This document shows positions 1 through 10,429 of a stretch of DNA of 64,000 bases, piece by piece (position 1 is the stretch's first letter; each line of letters opens with the position of its first letter). The notes under the pieces were generated by a model, which saw only the letters and a program-made list of their open reading frames with translations, ran no database searches and had not been told where the DNA came from. The stretch lies in assembly GCF_958298935.1 (NCBI RefSeq), contig NC_084944.1:20181679-20245678 (forward strand), read 5' to 3'. The position numbers were made by a program, and so were the translations under genes. The DNA comes from Phragmites australis. Its lineage: Eukaryota; Streptophyta; Magnoliopsida; Poales; Poaceae.

Positions 1-3000
1 CGAGCACAGTGAAGCTGAGATTGTATAGGAAGGGCAATACATTGGAAGAGAAGACGAAGACATGTGCACTGATATGTCGGTCGACGAATTCATCGGTATG
101 CCGCCTGCCGGAGATACGTTGGCCGATGATGATCTAGAGGAGATGTTGGCCGACGCTGACGTCGATGATCTGGAGCAGATATTGCGTGATGGGGAGGGGA
201 ACTTCACCAATCAAAGAGAGTTTCAAAAGTACTAGCGTATGGTAGAGGACTTTAAAACACCGTTGTTCTCGGGCTGCGAAAAGGAGCACACAAAGTTTCG
301 TATCGTGCTTTCACTGCTCCAATTGAAGGCATGCAACGGGTGGTCTGATACAAGCTTCACAGAGTTGTTACTGTTCTTAAAGAAATTGCTTCCAAAGGAA
401 AATGGGTTGTCAGAAAACACGTACCAGGCTGAGCAGGTTGTGTACCCATTGGGGTTGGAAGTACAGAAAATACATGCATGTCCAAACGATTGTATGTTGT
501 ATCATGGAGAGCATGCAGACTTGCAAGCGTGTCTCGTCTATGGTGCAGCACGGTACAAGCATGATGATGATGATATCGATGGTGAAGGAAAGAAGAAAAG
601 GCGTCCTATGAAGGTGATGTGGTATTTTCCCATAGTTCCCCATTTGGAGCGTTTATTTGTGAACAAAAGGCATACCGAACTGATAAGATGGCACGCCGAT
701 GAGCGCAAGGATGATGGAATACTGAGACACCCCGTTGATTCTACGCAGTGGAGAAACATCGATAGGAAATACAAGAAGCCCTTTGCAGAAGATGTGAGGA
801 ATATAAGATTTAGGTTGAGTACGGATGGGATGAATCCATTCGGCAACATGAGCAGTAGTCATAGCACTTGGCCTGTGACTCTATGTATCAACAACCTTCC
901 TCCTTGGTTGTGTATGAAGCGGAAGTACATTATGATGCCGATGCTGATACCAGGGCCGAGGCAACCTGGCAACGATATTGGTGTCTACCTGAAACCATTA
1001 ATGGAAGATCTTGTAATACTGTGGAACGATGGTGTGCAGGTATGGGATGCATACAAACAAGAGAATTTCACCCTACGCGCAATGCTGCTCGTAGCAATCC
1101 AAGATTGGCCAGCCCTTGGCAACCTATCGGGCCATATTGTCAAAGGCTATTGTGCATGCGTGCATTGCTTGGATGAAACAGAGAGCTTATGGCTAAAGAA
1201 CAGCAGAAAAATGATGTACCTAGGTCATCGTAAATTTCTTCGCAAGGATCACCTATACCGCAGCAATAGGAGAGCTTCTGATGGGAAAGTTGAGACTCGA
1301 TCACCGACTAAGTGTCGCACTGGGAGACAGGTATATGAGATGGTAAAGGGACTTAGGGTTATCCATTGAAAGGGACGCGGGAGTACACCGGTTCCGAAAT
1401 CTAATCTTAGAGCTCATATGTTCAAAAAGAAATCTGTCTTTTATGACTTAGCATATTGGCCGGATTTGGTGGTTCGACACGCAATCGATGTCATGCGCAT
1501 TGAGAAGAATGTGTGTGATAGCTTGATTAGTACGTTACTAGACATACCTGGCAAAACAAAGGATACACTCCAAGCACGGAAGGACCTGATATGTTTGAAA
1601 CTCAGATAGGATCAACATCCCGAAGATATGGAAGAAGGAAACAAATATCTTGGCCCTGCTAGCTACAATCTGAGCAAGGCGGAGAAAATTGCAATGTGCA
1701 AGTGCTTGCATGGAATCAAAGTTCCATCCAGTTACTTCGCCAACATAAAGAGACTAGTAAACATGAAAGACATGAAATTAACTAGCATGAAGTCTCATGA
1801 TTGTCATGTGATGATGACACATATGCTTCCAATTGCAATTAAAGGGATTCTGCCGCCAAATGTCCAAAACCCAATCATAAAGCAGTGGTCATTCTTCAAC
1901 ACGATATCACAGAATGCCATCGATCCGACCAAGCTAGATAAGCTGCAGGAAGACGTGGTCGAGACTCTATCCCAGCTTGAGGCATTGTTCCCTCCATCAT
2001 TTTTTGATATCATTATGCATCTCATTGTTCACATTGTGAAAGAGATACAGATTCTAGGCCCCGTGTTTCTGCATCAGATGTACCCTTTTGAGAGGTTCAT
2101 GGGAGTTCTGAATAAATATGTTCGTAACCGAAATCGGCCGGAAGGCTGCATGGCTGAGGGCTGGGGAACCGAGGAGGTCATTGATTTCTGCGTCGACTAC
2201 ATGAATCTCAAATCGATTGGGGTGCCTGTATCTCGCCATGAGGGGAGGCTACAGGGGAAAGGGACGATAGGTGACCCTATTTCATTCACACAAGCACATT
2301 TCACAGTTCTAGAACAATCAATTGTAGTGGACCCGTATGTCGAAGAACACCAGACCATGCTACGCACCAGAAACCCAGGAAAGTCCGATGTTTAGATCGC
2401 ACGAGAGCACCGGGATCATTTTGGCACCTGGTTACGTAGACATGTGATGGATAAGCATATAGAGTGTGCTCAGTTGAATGTGTTGGCTCACGGACCGTCA
2501 ACTACAATCCTCACATTCCAAGGTTATGACATAAATGGCTATACATTTTATATGAGAGCTCAGGATAATAAGAGAACCAACCAAAATAGCGGTGTCCGTA
2601 TAGATGCCTACGACTGCAATGGAAATAGGGAGACCTATGGATTTGTAGAGGAGATCTGGGAGCTCGAGTATGGAGTGTTAAAGGTTCCTCTTTTCCGGTG
2701 CCAATGGGTCAAACTCCTAGGGGGTGTGAAGATCGACAAGTACGGTATGACTACAGTGGACCAATAACTCGTTGGATACAGGGAAGAACTATTTGTACTT
2801 GCGAATAATGTTATGCAAGTCTTCTATGTAAAGGACCTGGACCCAGGTAACAAGGAGGAGCGACACGTGGTTCTTCAAGGAAAAAGAAGGACTGTTGGAG
2901 TGGAGAATGTTGTTGGCGAGGAAGACTACAATCAATTCGATGTGCTACCTCCTTTCGGAGAGGATGTCGACCTAGGTCACCGATGAACCTCCCTATGTAC

Positions 3001-3041
3001 GTCGTGATCATAATGAAGGGCGAATCGTTAACACAAAGTAG
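1..3041 (+). pseudogene. TNP2-like CACTA (En/Spm) transposase, degenerate
   Basis: This is a TNP2-class transposase, which would cut and integrate a CACTA element in the nucleus. One reading frame runs from base 2 to about 2970. Order seen: an acidic N-terminal part; a segment with KIHACPNDCMLYHGE (about 455-520), typical of the TNP2 core; FYDLAYWPDL and RHAIDVMRIEKNVC (1438-1517); a DUF4218-like block with LPIAIKGILP and YPFERFMGVLNKYVRNR (1830-2130); and a DUF4216-like block with INGYTFYMRAQDNK and EIWELEYG (2530-2680). Stop codons interrupt the frame at 26, 233, 1367, 1607, 2393 and 2765. A small indel near 2975 shifts the last codons, and the tail ends in a TAG at 3039-3041. The 5' end lies outside the window. 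It is clearly a non-functional relic; the family call is firm, the exon structure less so. Confidence 0.9.
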
Positions 3042-3130
3042 CTAAATTGTATTCATTACTATGTATGAATTTGTTTTAGATGCAATTATACCTCACTTTT
3101 GTTAGGGAAGCTTCAATTTCTCTGTGTGTG

Positions 3131-3680
3131 TGCGCAAAACTAAAACAAATTTTTTGCACCCCGCAGTACCAACAGTGAAAGGGGTTTCACTACCAATGGA
3201 CATATTGGGCCAGCAGTGAAACAAATATCTCTACCGGTGGATTTATTAAGCCGGCAGTGAAAGTAGTTTCACTGCCCGTCGTCCTATTGAGCCGGCAGTG
3301 AAGGTACTCTTTCAATTTAAATAAATATGTATTTGGAATTAAGGTCAACAAAATGCTAATAAATATAGATAGTACAAACTCAATCGAAAACTCTTGAGTA
3401 GCCTAGCGGTTTGTTCATTCTTACTTTGTGTAGGTCGTGGGTTCGATTCTTTGGGCGCGTGCGCGAAAGTAAAACAAATTTTTTGCACCCCGCAGTACCA
3501 ACAGTGAAAAGGGTTTCACTGCCGGTGGACATATTGGATCGTTAGTGAAACTACTTTCACTGCCGGTGGACTTATTGGGCCGGCAGTGAAAGTAGTGTCA
3601 TTGCCGATCATCCTATTGAGCCGGCAATGAAGGTACTCTTTCACTACTGGGGCTCATATTGAGCTGGCAGTGAAAGCCCT
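3131..3680. repeat. CACTA subterminal-type repeats in a 329-bp tandem duplication
   Basis: Units such as GCCGGCAGTGAAAG and TTTCACTGCCGG alternate in both orientations, separated by 'ggacatattggg'-like spacers. The stretch starting GCACCCCGCAGTACC occurs at 3156 and again at 3485, so the block is a diverged tandem duplication with a period of 329 bp. Such motif clusters are the presumed binding sites for the CACTA DNA-binding protein. They normally lie near element ends; here they sit between the transposase relic and the second gene of the element. Confidence 0.8.
3391..3465 (+). repeat. tRNA-like pol III box pair, probable SINE remnant
   Basis: An A-box-like TAGCCTAGCGG (3399-3409) is followed 41 bases later by a B-box-like GGTTCGATTC (3440-3449). 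The match to the internal promoter of tRNA genes and its spacing are good, but no cloverleaf with paired acceptor arms is evident, so a tRNA-derived SINE head is more likely than a tRNA gene. A copy of the sequence just after it (GTGCGC then AAACAAATTTTTTGC) also precedes the first repeat unit near 3131. Confidence 0.5.
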
Positions 3681-3683
3681 CCC

Positions 3684-3692
3684 CTATATAAT
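3684..3692 (+). promoter_or_regulatory. TATA box of the CACTA-1 downstream gene
   Basis: CTATATAAT lies right after the last subterminal repeat and just before a GC-rich leader. It is a plausible core promoter for the transcription unit that includes the small ORF at 5553 and perhaps the second CACTA gene. The call rests on motif and position only. Confidence 0.45.
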
Positions 3693-3768
3693 TGCTCGAT
3701 GCCCGCCCTCTGACATTTAGAAAAAATTTCCCGACCTATGCCCTCCGCGCCGAAACGCTTCCCGCCGC

Positions 3769-4306
3769 TAGGGGTGAAAACGGATCGGATACGGACGGAT
3801 ATCGCTAATCCCATATCCTATCCCACATTTTTTTCTTGGATTCGGATCGGACACAGATAGTGTTGAACAGTGTCAGATTTTCCCATATTTTCTTTGAATC
3901 CCTTTCGGGTAGTCGGATGGCCGGATAGATAGAAATTTAACTGTATCGGCCATCCCATATTCACTTTATTTGCATTCTCACACAACACAATTAATAGTAT
4001 AGGGGTGAAATAAAAGTGAGCACAGCGAGAGAGTGATCGGTGAGATGTGAAACAAGAGCATTCAGTATTATCTATCTACAGATGTGTGACAATCTACCTA
4101 TATATTATCATGTTTTTAAGTGAAATCACAATAGGTTTTCTCGTAACACCTAACATTCGGATACTTTGGAAACAGTGTTGTATCGGATCGGATACGTACG
4201 GATAGTTTTGAACAGTGTCGGACACAGATATCGGACATCCCATATTCAAACAGTGTCGCATTTGGGTGGATCGGATTCGGGAAATATCCGCCCTCTTTCA
4301 CCCCTA
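3769..4306. mobile_element. Non-autonomous hAT (Ac/Ds-like) MITE
   Basis: The element begins TAGGGGTGAAAACGGATCGG and ends TTTCACCCCTA, giving an 11-bp terminal inverted repeat of the Ac/Ds type. Flanks are CCCGCCGC (3761-3768) and CCCACCGC (4307-4314), an 8-bp target duplication with one mismatch, as expected for hAT. The interior is rich in repeats of GGATCGGATACGGAC type in both orientations and has no coding sequence. It splits the GC-rich leader of CACTA-1. Confidence 0.85.
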
Positions 4307-4640
4307 CCCACCGCCTCCTCGGTAATGCCGTCGTCCCCGCCGCATCCTCCCCAATGCCACCATCCCTGGAGCCTTGTCGTCCCCATCCCAAAGGCCGCCA
4401 TCCCTAGAGCCCCGTCATCCCCATCCCGGAGGCTGCCGTCCCCATCCCCGGAGCCCCGTCGTCCCTATCCTAGAGGCCGCCGTCTCCGTCCCCGACACTG
4501 CCGTCCCCCGTCTCGCTCATGCCGCCGTTGTCCATGCCCGCCCGCCTCGCCGACCGATAGAGCAAAGGTAAATCCCCCGCCCTCCTTCCTCCCTTATTGT
4601 GAGGCGATATCAAATTCGGCTACACTCGTGTGAGTTCAAA
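4307..4640 (+). other. GC-rich leader/first-exon-like region with a C-rich minisatellite
   Basis: Continuing the sequence before the hAT insertion (3693-3768), this stretch is strongly C-rich. It holds about three imperfect 38-44-bp units starting at 4368, 4406 and 4450 (GGAGCCCCGTCGTCCC type). A proline/serine-rich frame exists but looks like a by-product of composition. The position suggests a 5' untranslated exon upstream of the ORF at 5553. Confidence 0.4.
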
Positions 4641-5552
4641 TCTACCACTGGTTGATGTCAATTTGATGATTTTTTTGATATCCCTGAAACCAATTCCTCC
4701 GCTGCATTTTGGTCGCATCAGTTTCGACCATTTGTGTCAATGTATGCTCTTGTTGTCCACTGCACTACCCCACTAATAATTCGAGATAGCACTAATGATT
4801 TTCTTGCATGTTTCTGGAGAGAGAACAAAACAACTCATTGAGTAGGTTGGGATAGCCTGAGCAACATCACCTCCCTCCCAACTCTGTTAATTATGGATAG
4901 CAGGTTACATGTGCTTTATGCTCTGATGAAAGAATGCACTGAGACTAGGCTTGATTTCTGAGTACACTAGCATAGACCTGGATGTTACTTGTTGCATGTT
5001 CGGTTCTGTACCTGTACACTGAGAAATCCATATTGGTTTGGCTATCCAGTGCAATACATGTTAAATTGATCCCTGGATGTGTGCTGCTATGAGTTCAAAG
5101 TCTGTCTAATATACTTGATACTTGGTAAATTGTTATGTTAGCTTCTCTGAGCAGTCATTTTGCAAACTGATATTCAGTTCTTCTACCTCAGCACTTTCTT
5201 ATTTGTTCTGTTCAGAGTTTGTGCACGTTGTTGGCATAGCAGCCATGTCCATGATGATGTCTTAAATTTTGAAGAACTAGATCAGTCAAAAAAAGCTATA
5301 TGATCCTTTTAGCAATGAGAAAGTAAATATGGGATTACTTGCTTATATTGTTGTATATCCCAAGTTATGTAGTTGCTTAGGACATGACGGGAAGGGAACT
5401 TCAATCAACTAGCTGACATGTTTTTTAAGTTCACCCTGTCCTATCACAGCATATTGGTAAATTGCCTAATAGTTTCTTGCAAGAACATTCTTTGGTGTTA
5501 CTGTGGTTTGTACTATATTATTTTTGCATATTCTCTGAAATTTAGGACTGCT
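4641..5552 (+). other. AT-rich, intron-like stretch
   Basis: No coding sequence is recognised. Its composition (T-rich, branch-point-like tracts) and the TTTAG just before 5545 fit an intron between the GC-rich leader and the small ORF. Confidence 0.35.
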
Positions 5553-5822
5553 ATGACATGGTATGTTGTTCATCGTGGTCAGCAAAGTGGAGTGTTCTCC
5601 AGTTGGGAGGAATGTCACGCACAAGTTAATGGATTCAAAGGAGCATGTTACAAAGGATACAAGTCCAAACATGAAGCTGTTGCGGCATACAACAGTCAAG
5701 TCATCCAAGCCGGGCTAAAATTGGCTAACTTCGAAAATAAGAAGTGTGATTTCACGTGTAAATATATCATAATCCTAGTTCTGGTTGTAATCATTATTAT
5801 TTTACTATGTAAGATGATGTGA
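5553..5822 (+). CDS. Small tail-anchored protein with RNase H1-type hybrid-binding (viroplasmin) domain
   Basis: The frame encodes 89 residues from an ATG 8 bases after an acceptor-like TTTAG. Residues 2-49 match the RNase H1 N-terminal/viroplasmin fold (hybrid-binding domain): WYVVHRGQQSGVF, then SWEECHAQVNGFKG, then YKGYKSKHEAVAAY, with the conserved Trp, Cys, Gln-Val and Lys positions present. In RNase H1 this domain grips RNA:DNA hybrid or dsRNA; no RNase H catalytic domain follows. Instead, after a short linker with two Cys, residues 66-86 form a very hydrophobic run (YIIILVLVVIIIILL) followed by KMM, which looks like a C-terminal membrane anchor. The frame has no stop inside the domain, unlike its neighbours. 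It lies between the CACTA promoter and the PTTA-like gene, so it is either cargo or an accessory gene. Translation is not proven. Confidence 0.7.
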   Translation: MTWYVVHRGQQSGVFSSWEECHAQVNGFKGACYKGYKSKHEAVAAYNSQVIQAGLKLANFENKKCDFTCKYIIILVLVVIIIILLCKMM

Positions 5823-6075
5823 CTTGTAAGATCAATGTGTCAACTGTCAGTACTTTTATGGCTATTTTGCTATGTAAGATGTGACTTTTTTTTGTTAAAT
5901 GTGGTCATAATGTACTCATTTACAATATTATATGTGTATGCATTCTATCTATCGACTCCTTCATGGTTATCTCACTCTTTCAACAACCTCCCTCCCTCCC
6001 TCGTCGGCTTTATCTCTATCTCCCTCCTTCCTTTGCTCTTCATATGTAGAATACTCAACCGCTCGTCGTCATCGT
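5823..6075. other. Spacer, no gene seen
   Basis: AT-rich sequence followed by a CT-rich stretch (CCTCCCTCCCTC near 5990). It could be a 3' UTR of the small ORF and a leader of the next gene. Confidence 0.3.
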
Positions 6076-8308
6076 ATGCAGAACTCCCAGGAAGGGATGG
6101 CATCACCAATCACCGATCCAGCCTAGGTGCTAGAAGGAGATGTAGTGCCGCCGTCAAACATTGAAGAAGGTAGCCCGAGCCACTACCTCAACCTGGAACA
6201 AACAGACGCCTGTGGAGGCGATGAGGTAATTCATATGTAGATGAATGCATCTGTTCTACATATTATCGTATAGGTTCCCAATAGTTTTTTCTCTTATGCG
6301 TAGATGCTTGATGCTCCGGAAGGTCACGACAACGAGAAATCCCAGGAGCAGCATCGTGTTCGAGGTCCCTCAAAGATGCCTACGGGACGATTTGTGATCA
6401 CAGAGGTCTCACCAGCAGGGGAGCAAACTGCACCAGAGAGAGTTCTGGGGCCCTACAAGTCAGTCTGTGGGATTGCTGTTAAGGATCACGTGCCCATTAG
6501 CTACAGATTGTGGACTGGTGAACGTGGTGATCCGCACGTGGTTCCTAATTCGATCAAGAACGATATCTTGTGGCCCAAGATATTAGAGAAGGTCGACTTC
6601 CATGAAGGGATAGATATGGAAGTAGTTAAGCGTAAGATGCTAATGATCATGGGCCTTTCATTTAAGAACTGGAAGGGCACACTGAACAAAACGTATGTGC
6701 AGAAAGGTACAACGCCAGATTTCTGCAAGTGGCCACAACTGGAAGATCATTGGCAAGCCTTTGCGGAGTACAAGTCGTCGGAAAAAGGACAGAGGTTGAG
6801 TGAGGTGATCAAAGTGAACTCAAAGAAGAACCTCTACCCCCACAAAGTCGGCAGTCATGGGTACGTGAGGAAAGAATGGCAGTGGCAATAATAACTAGAT
6901 CAACTGCGAGAGAGAGGTGTCACACCTGAGACAGCGGGCTAGAGAGATCAATGAACGCGCTTCCTTCTTGGGAGGGGTGCATCTTACTCGTCTGATGGAA
7001 GCTTATGCTTTACGACCTCCAAAGACCAAGAAGTGACGCAAACTCTTGCAAAAAAGCTTGTGGAAGCCCACGAGCAGTCTGCACAAGGCTCTTTCTAGGG
7101 ACGAGCTCACCTTGGACCTGGGAAAAATGGAGCACGGTGGTCGCACTCGAGGTGTTGGGGTGATGGGTTGGAAATATGGATTCCCAGGCGACGTCAATAG
7201 TTACAAGAGTCGAAAGAGATCCCAAACAGAGCGAGAGGCAGAATGAGAGGTAGAACAAGCTAGGATGATGCAAATGCTTGAACAAGCGCTACAACACGAG
7301 AGGGATCATACAAATGAAAAGAAAGCATAAGCGGTACAACAAGCCCTCATGGGTGAACGGGGCGCCATTGTGAGCGATCGGGAATGGCCTACAACATCTC
7401 CTAATGTTGCGCGCTCCAGCCCCGGTGCTCGTCAGAGTAGCTGTGCGTCCACGGGAGTTTCGGGAGCTAACCCCATCACTTATCCCATGGATCTCATCAC
7501 AGCATGGACACCGTGTGAACTGCACATTGGTGCTAGGAACATTACCATCAAGGTAGCTTCCAGCATGGCTTATCCCCGCAGCTCCCATGACCATTTGCAC
7601 GGACGTCCGATACCGGAGGGCTACGCCGTGGTTGAACTAGACGAGGCAGTTGACCAGTACCATCATGTTGAGGTGGATTACCCCACAGAGGAGGGGGCGA
7701 ACACTATAGGAGAGAATGAGCACACATTCATCGCATGGGAGAAGGCCTACATAGTGTTACCACCAGGGACAGCTACCAAGAATCTCTACTCACCACTACG
7801 CCCCGGGCCACCGTCGCCTCGAAGATCTCCCTCTCCTTAGCAATCTCCCAAAATAAGTCCACCTCCTCAGCCATCGCCTCGAAGAAGTTCACCGCTCAAG
7901 AAGCCAGCACCATCAACAAGCCAGCCAACAGCTCAGAAAACAAGATCAGGTTCTGCAAGATCTAAGCAGACAACATCATCTAAGAAGCCAGTGACATCTA
8001 AGAAGTCGACGGGACCCAAGGATGTCTATTCACTCACTGCTGAGGAAACCAAAAAGATTGTGGACGCTAGTGTCATAGCTCATTTACATCCTCCACCATC
8101 TCCACCGAAGCCTGTTGTGCATGAAGATACCATAAATTTTTTCATAAATATGGCCAAATCTAAACAGATGGGGGCGGCTTCAAGTAAGCCATCGAGTGAC
8201 TACGAACGTATCAGTAAGCAGCAGGCCAAGAGCAAATCAGCTCCAATCGTTCAGGATGCACCAAGCATTGGGAACTTCCTGGCTACTTCTAGACTATCAG
8301 CAGAATAA
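6076..8308 (+). pseudogene. CACTA-1 second ORF, N-terminal part: PTTA-like (Transposase_24) plus DUF8039-like region
   Basis: The first exon (ATG 6076, donor at 6232) has an in-frame TAG at 6124 and contains EGSPSHYLNLEQ, matched in CACTA-2 by GGSPSVYLNMDQ. The second exon starts after GCGTAG at 6304 and gives PTGRFVITEV, LGPYKSVCGIAVKDHVP, VVPNSIKNDILWPKI and SKKNLYPHKVGSHGYVRKEW, the core of plant PTTA/En-Spm proteins. Two TAA codons follow at 6889. Downstream are GGRTRGVGVMGWKYGFP (about 7137-7190) and SCASTGV with CELHIGARN and GRPIPEGYAVVELD (7440-7645), which resemble the DUF8039 domain. A Pro/Ser/Arg linker and a helical segment (SLTAEETKKIVDAS) come next. Several stops and frameshifts make it a pseudogene. 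The family likely helps mobilise CACTA DNA, but its biochemical role is not settled. Confidence 0.75.
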
Positions 8309-9689
8309 CTAGCACGGCTTACTGTGGGAGCGGATATTGCAAAGTTGGATGTTACATGGGCGTTTGAGTTGACCAAACCTTTGGTCAAACAAGATATAGA
8401 AAGAAACCTTACAACTCAAATGCGCCGGTTACATCAGTGGTACTTGGAGCAATCCAGGCAGGGTTTGTAGGTGTTCCACGTAAGATACACAGATGAATAT
8501 TTCCTCAATGGGGATGGCTCCTTCTGGGTGTATTTCAAGGACTTGTATGAACTGTACAAGGAAGATGCTCTCGACGTGGCTATAGTCAGAGCGTGAACTC
8601 TGTAAGTGACTTATGCATATAAATCACGTTATATGATCTTGTACCTTGAAATTGCATAGCTAACTTCTCTATTTCGTAGAATGGAGAACCGCACATGCAA
8701 ACAACAATTTTTTCGTAAAGTAGGATTCATCGATCCCGGGCTTGTGAATGATAAGGGATAGTCCAGACTTCACCGAGAACTACATATTGAAGTGTCTGCT
8801 TCACCACCAATACAAGAAATTCATACTCTTACCCTACGCTATGAGTACGTGCTTGCGCGCCTGGGCGTTATGCTTTTATGGGCAACTCGATTCTAGTACT
8901 AATTTGCTATGGTGACATAATATTCCTGCAGCTTTCATGGGATCCTCCTTGTCATCCACCCAGACTTTAGCAAGATCATTGTCGTGGGCTCACAAAAGAG
9001 AGCTCGGACGACTTACCAAAACCTCATCGACATGCTAAACAGGTAAACTCGATCATTTCATCGTCTCGACGATTGCATCTAAGTTTAATTGTATTCATAT
9101 TCACATACAGGGCGTACACAAGATACCGAAAAAGAGTGTTATTCACTTTCCATTTAGGAAGGAGTATAATGTAAAAACTGACTTTATGGTACGCACGGAA
9201 TATTCATGTCTTGCATTTCCTACTGAATAAAAAGGTTCAATTCGCTCCACTGACAAATCATTTTCTCTTGAAGTGTACGAGGCAACCACCTGGCAAGAAT
9301 CTCTGCGTGTTTTATGTTCTAACTTTCATGCACGGATTCAGCTCGGACGGAGACACTATCAGGTTCAATAATCTTGAGGTACAAAATACCATATCGATGC
9401 GTTCTTTTCAATTTCTACACGTGTTCAAGGACTAATTCTTTTGATTCTTCAAACGCAGCGCTCCAAAGTACGCACAAATGAGTTACAACTTGTAGAAATA
9501 AATGCCCTTCAAGGATAGATTGCCGGGTTATTCATGGAACATGTTATCAACCCAAATGGTGAGTTTCATGAACCGATCGTGCCATCGACCAGTAACAAAC
9601 CTTCAGATTACACCATACCTTCTAGTACAAAGTATGCGACAAGGAGGAAGTCTACCAGAGGGTTAGACGTCTTATATATCGCCAAATGA
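8309..9689 (+). pseudogene. CACTA-1 second ORF, C-terminal part: Ulp1-like (C48) cysteine protease domain, degenerate
   Basis: The protein continues with LARLTVGADI and, after a TAG at 8468, VFHVRYTDEYFLNGDG and FWVYFKDLYELYKEDALD. Exons separated by GTAAGT-type introns then give FFRKVGFIDPGLV (about 8710), FHGILLVIHPDFSKIIVV (8935-8990), QPPGKNLCVFYVLTFMHG (9280-9340) and EINALQG to GLDVLYIAK, ending at a TGA (9687-9689). This is the Ulp1/SUMO-protease-like fold. The His in the FHGILL segment and the Cys in NLCVFYV remain, but the Asp expected in the 'VVxDS' strand is Gly (VVGSQ). With nonsense codons as well, it is unlikely to be active. Confidence 0.75.
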
Positions 9690-9774
9690 CACCATTTTAA
9701 TGAAGGACATTAATTACTATGTATTAATATAGGACATGAATTACTATGTATTAATGAAGGTGTATTTCGGAGTT

Positions 9775-10210
9775 AGTACCGTCGGACGACTCTTCGACGG
9801 AATGGCCTTCCAACAATGACGTGAAGGAGGAGCTAGAAGTCGTGGCCTGTCAGTGCGCCCAAGAGGAGGAGGATGAGTGGCTGGCCCGTCAATTGTGTGC
9901 TATGGAGGAGTAAGAAGCAGTGTCCTGTAAGCATGCCGAGGAGGAGGAGGACGAGAGGGTGGCCCGTCAGTGCGCTGCGGAGGAGGCCGAATGCTCAAAA
10001 TGTACTAGCGTTCAGGAGTCGGACTTCAATGTCTTTGACACGCTGGCGAGCCTAGAGCTTAGGCGATGCTACGGTCGATCAGGCGTGGCTGGGTCCTCCG
10101 CTCCACCACCATCAGCCCCCCACGTTCCCGCACGAACACATGCCGTCAGTCGTCCATGCGAAGACGCGGTCCTCATCGTGGGAGAGGTAGAGGGATACTT
10201 GACTGGCTGA
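9775..10210 (+). pseudogene. Acidic, Cys-containing repeat tail of the CACTA-1 second gene
   Basis: The frame reads through EELEVVACQCAQEEEDEW, then CAMEE, a TAA at 9911, then SCKHAEEEEDERVARQCAAEE, so a 'Cys-x-x-Ala-(Glu)n' unit repeats about three times. It then turns to a Pro/Ala-rich tail ending GEVEGYLTG and a stop at 10208-10210. It lies after the Ulp1-like exons and before the terminal repeats, so it may be a last exon or a small separate gene. I know no function for it. Confidence 0.4.
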
Positions 10211-10429
10211 ACTCGACCGACTTTTTGGGGGGTGACCTATGAGACATATTATGTATGTATGTGTGACATGAATTACAATGTATTAATGAGGTGCCTTTAT
10301 TATTGATTTACATTACATGTCTCATTGTATGCATGTATTGAGTGGGAGAGAGACGGAGAGATCGAGGACAGAGAGGGAGTACAAGGCTGGAGTAGAAGGG
10401 GGGGAGGCACAACATTGCTAGTTGAAACC

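Noticed and set aside
3391..3465. A functional tRNA gene
   Set aside because: A and B boxes are present, but the acceptor stem and anticodon arm cannot be paired convincingly; a SINE remnant is the simpler reading.
3131..3680. A CRISPR-like array
   Set aside because: Repeats alternate in orientation, spacing is irregular and the setting is a plant transposon.
5553..5720. An integrated caulimovirus
   Set aside because: The domain also occurs at the N-terminus of cellular RNase H1; no other pararetroviral sequence surrounds it.
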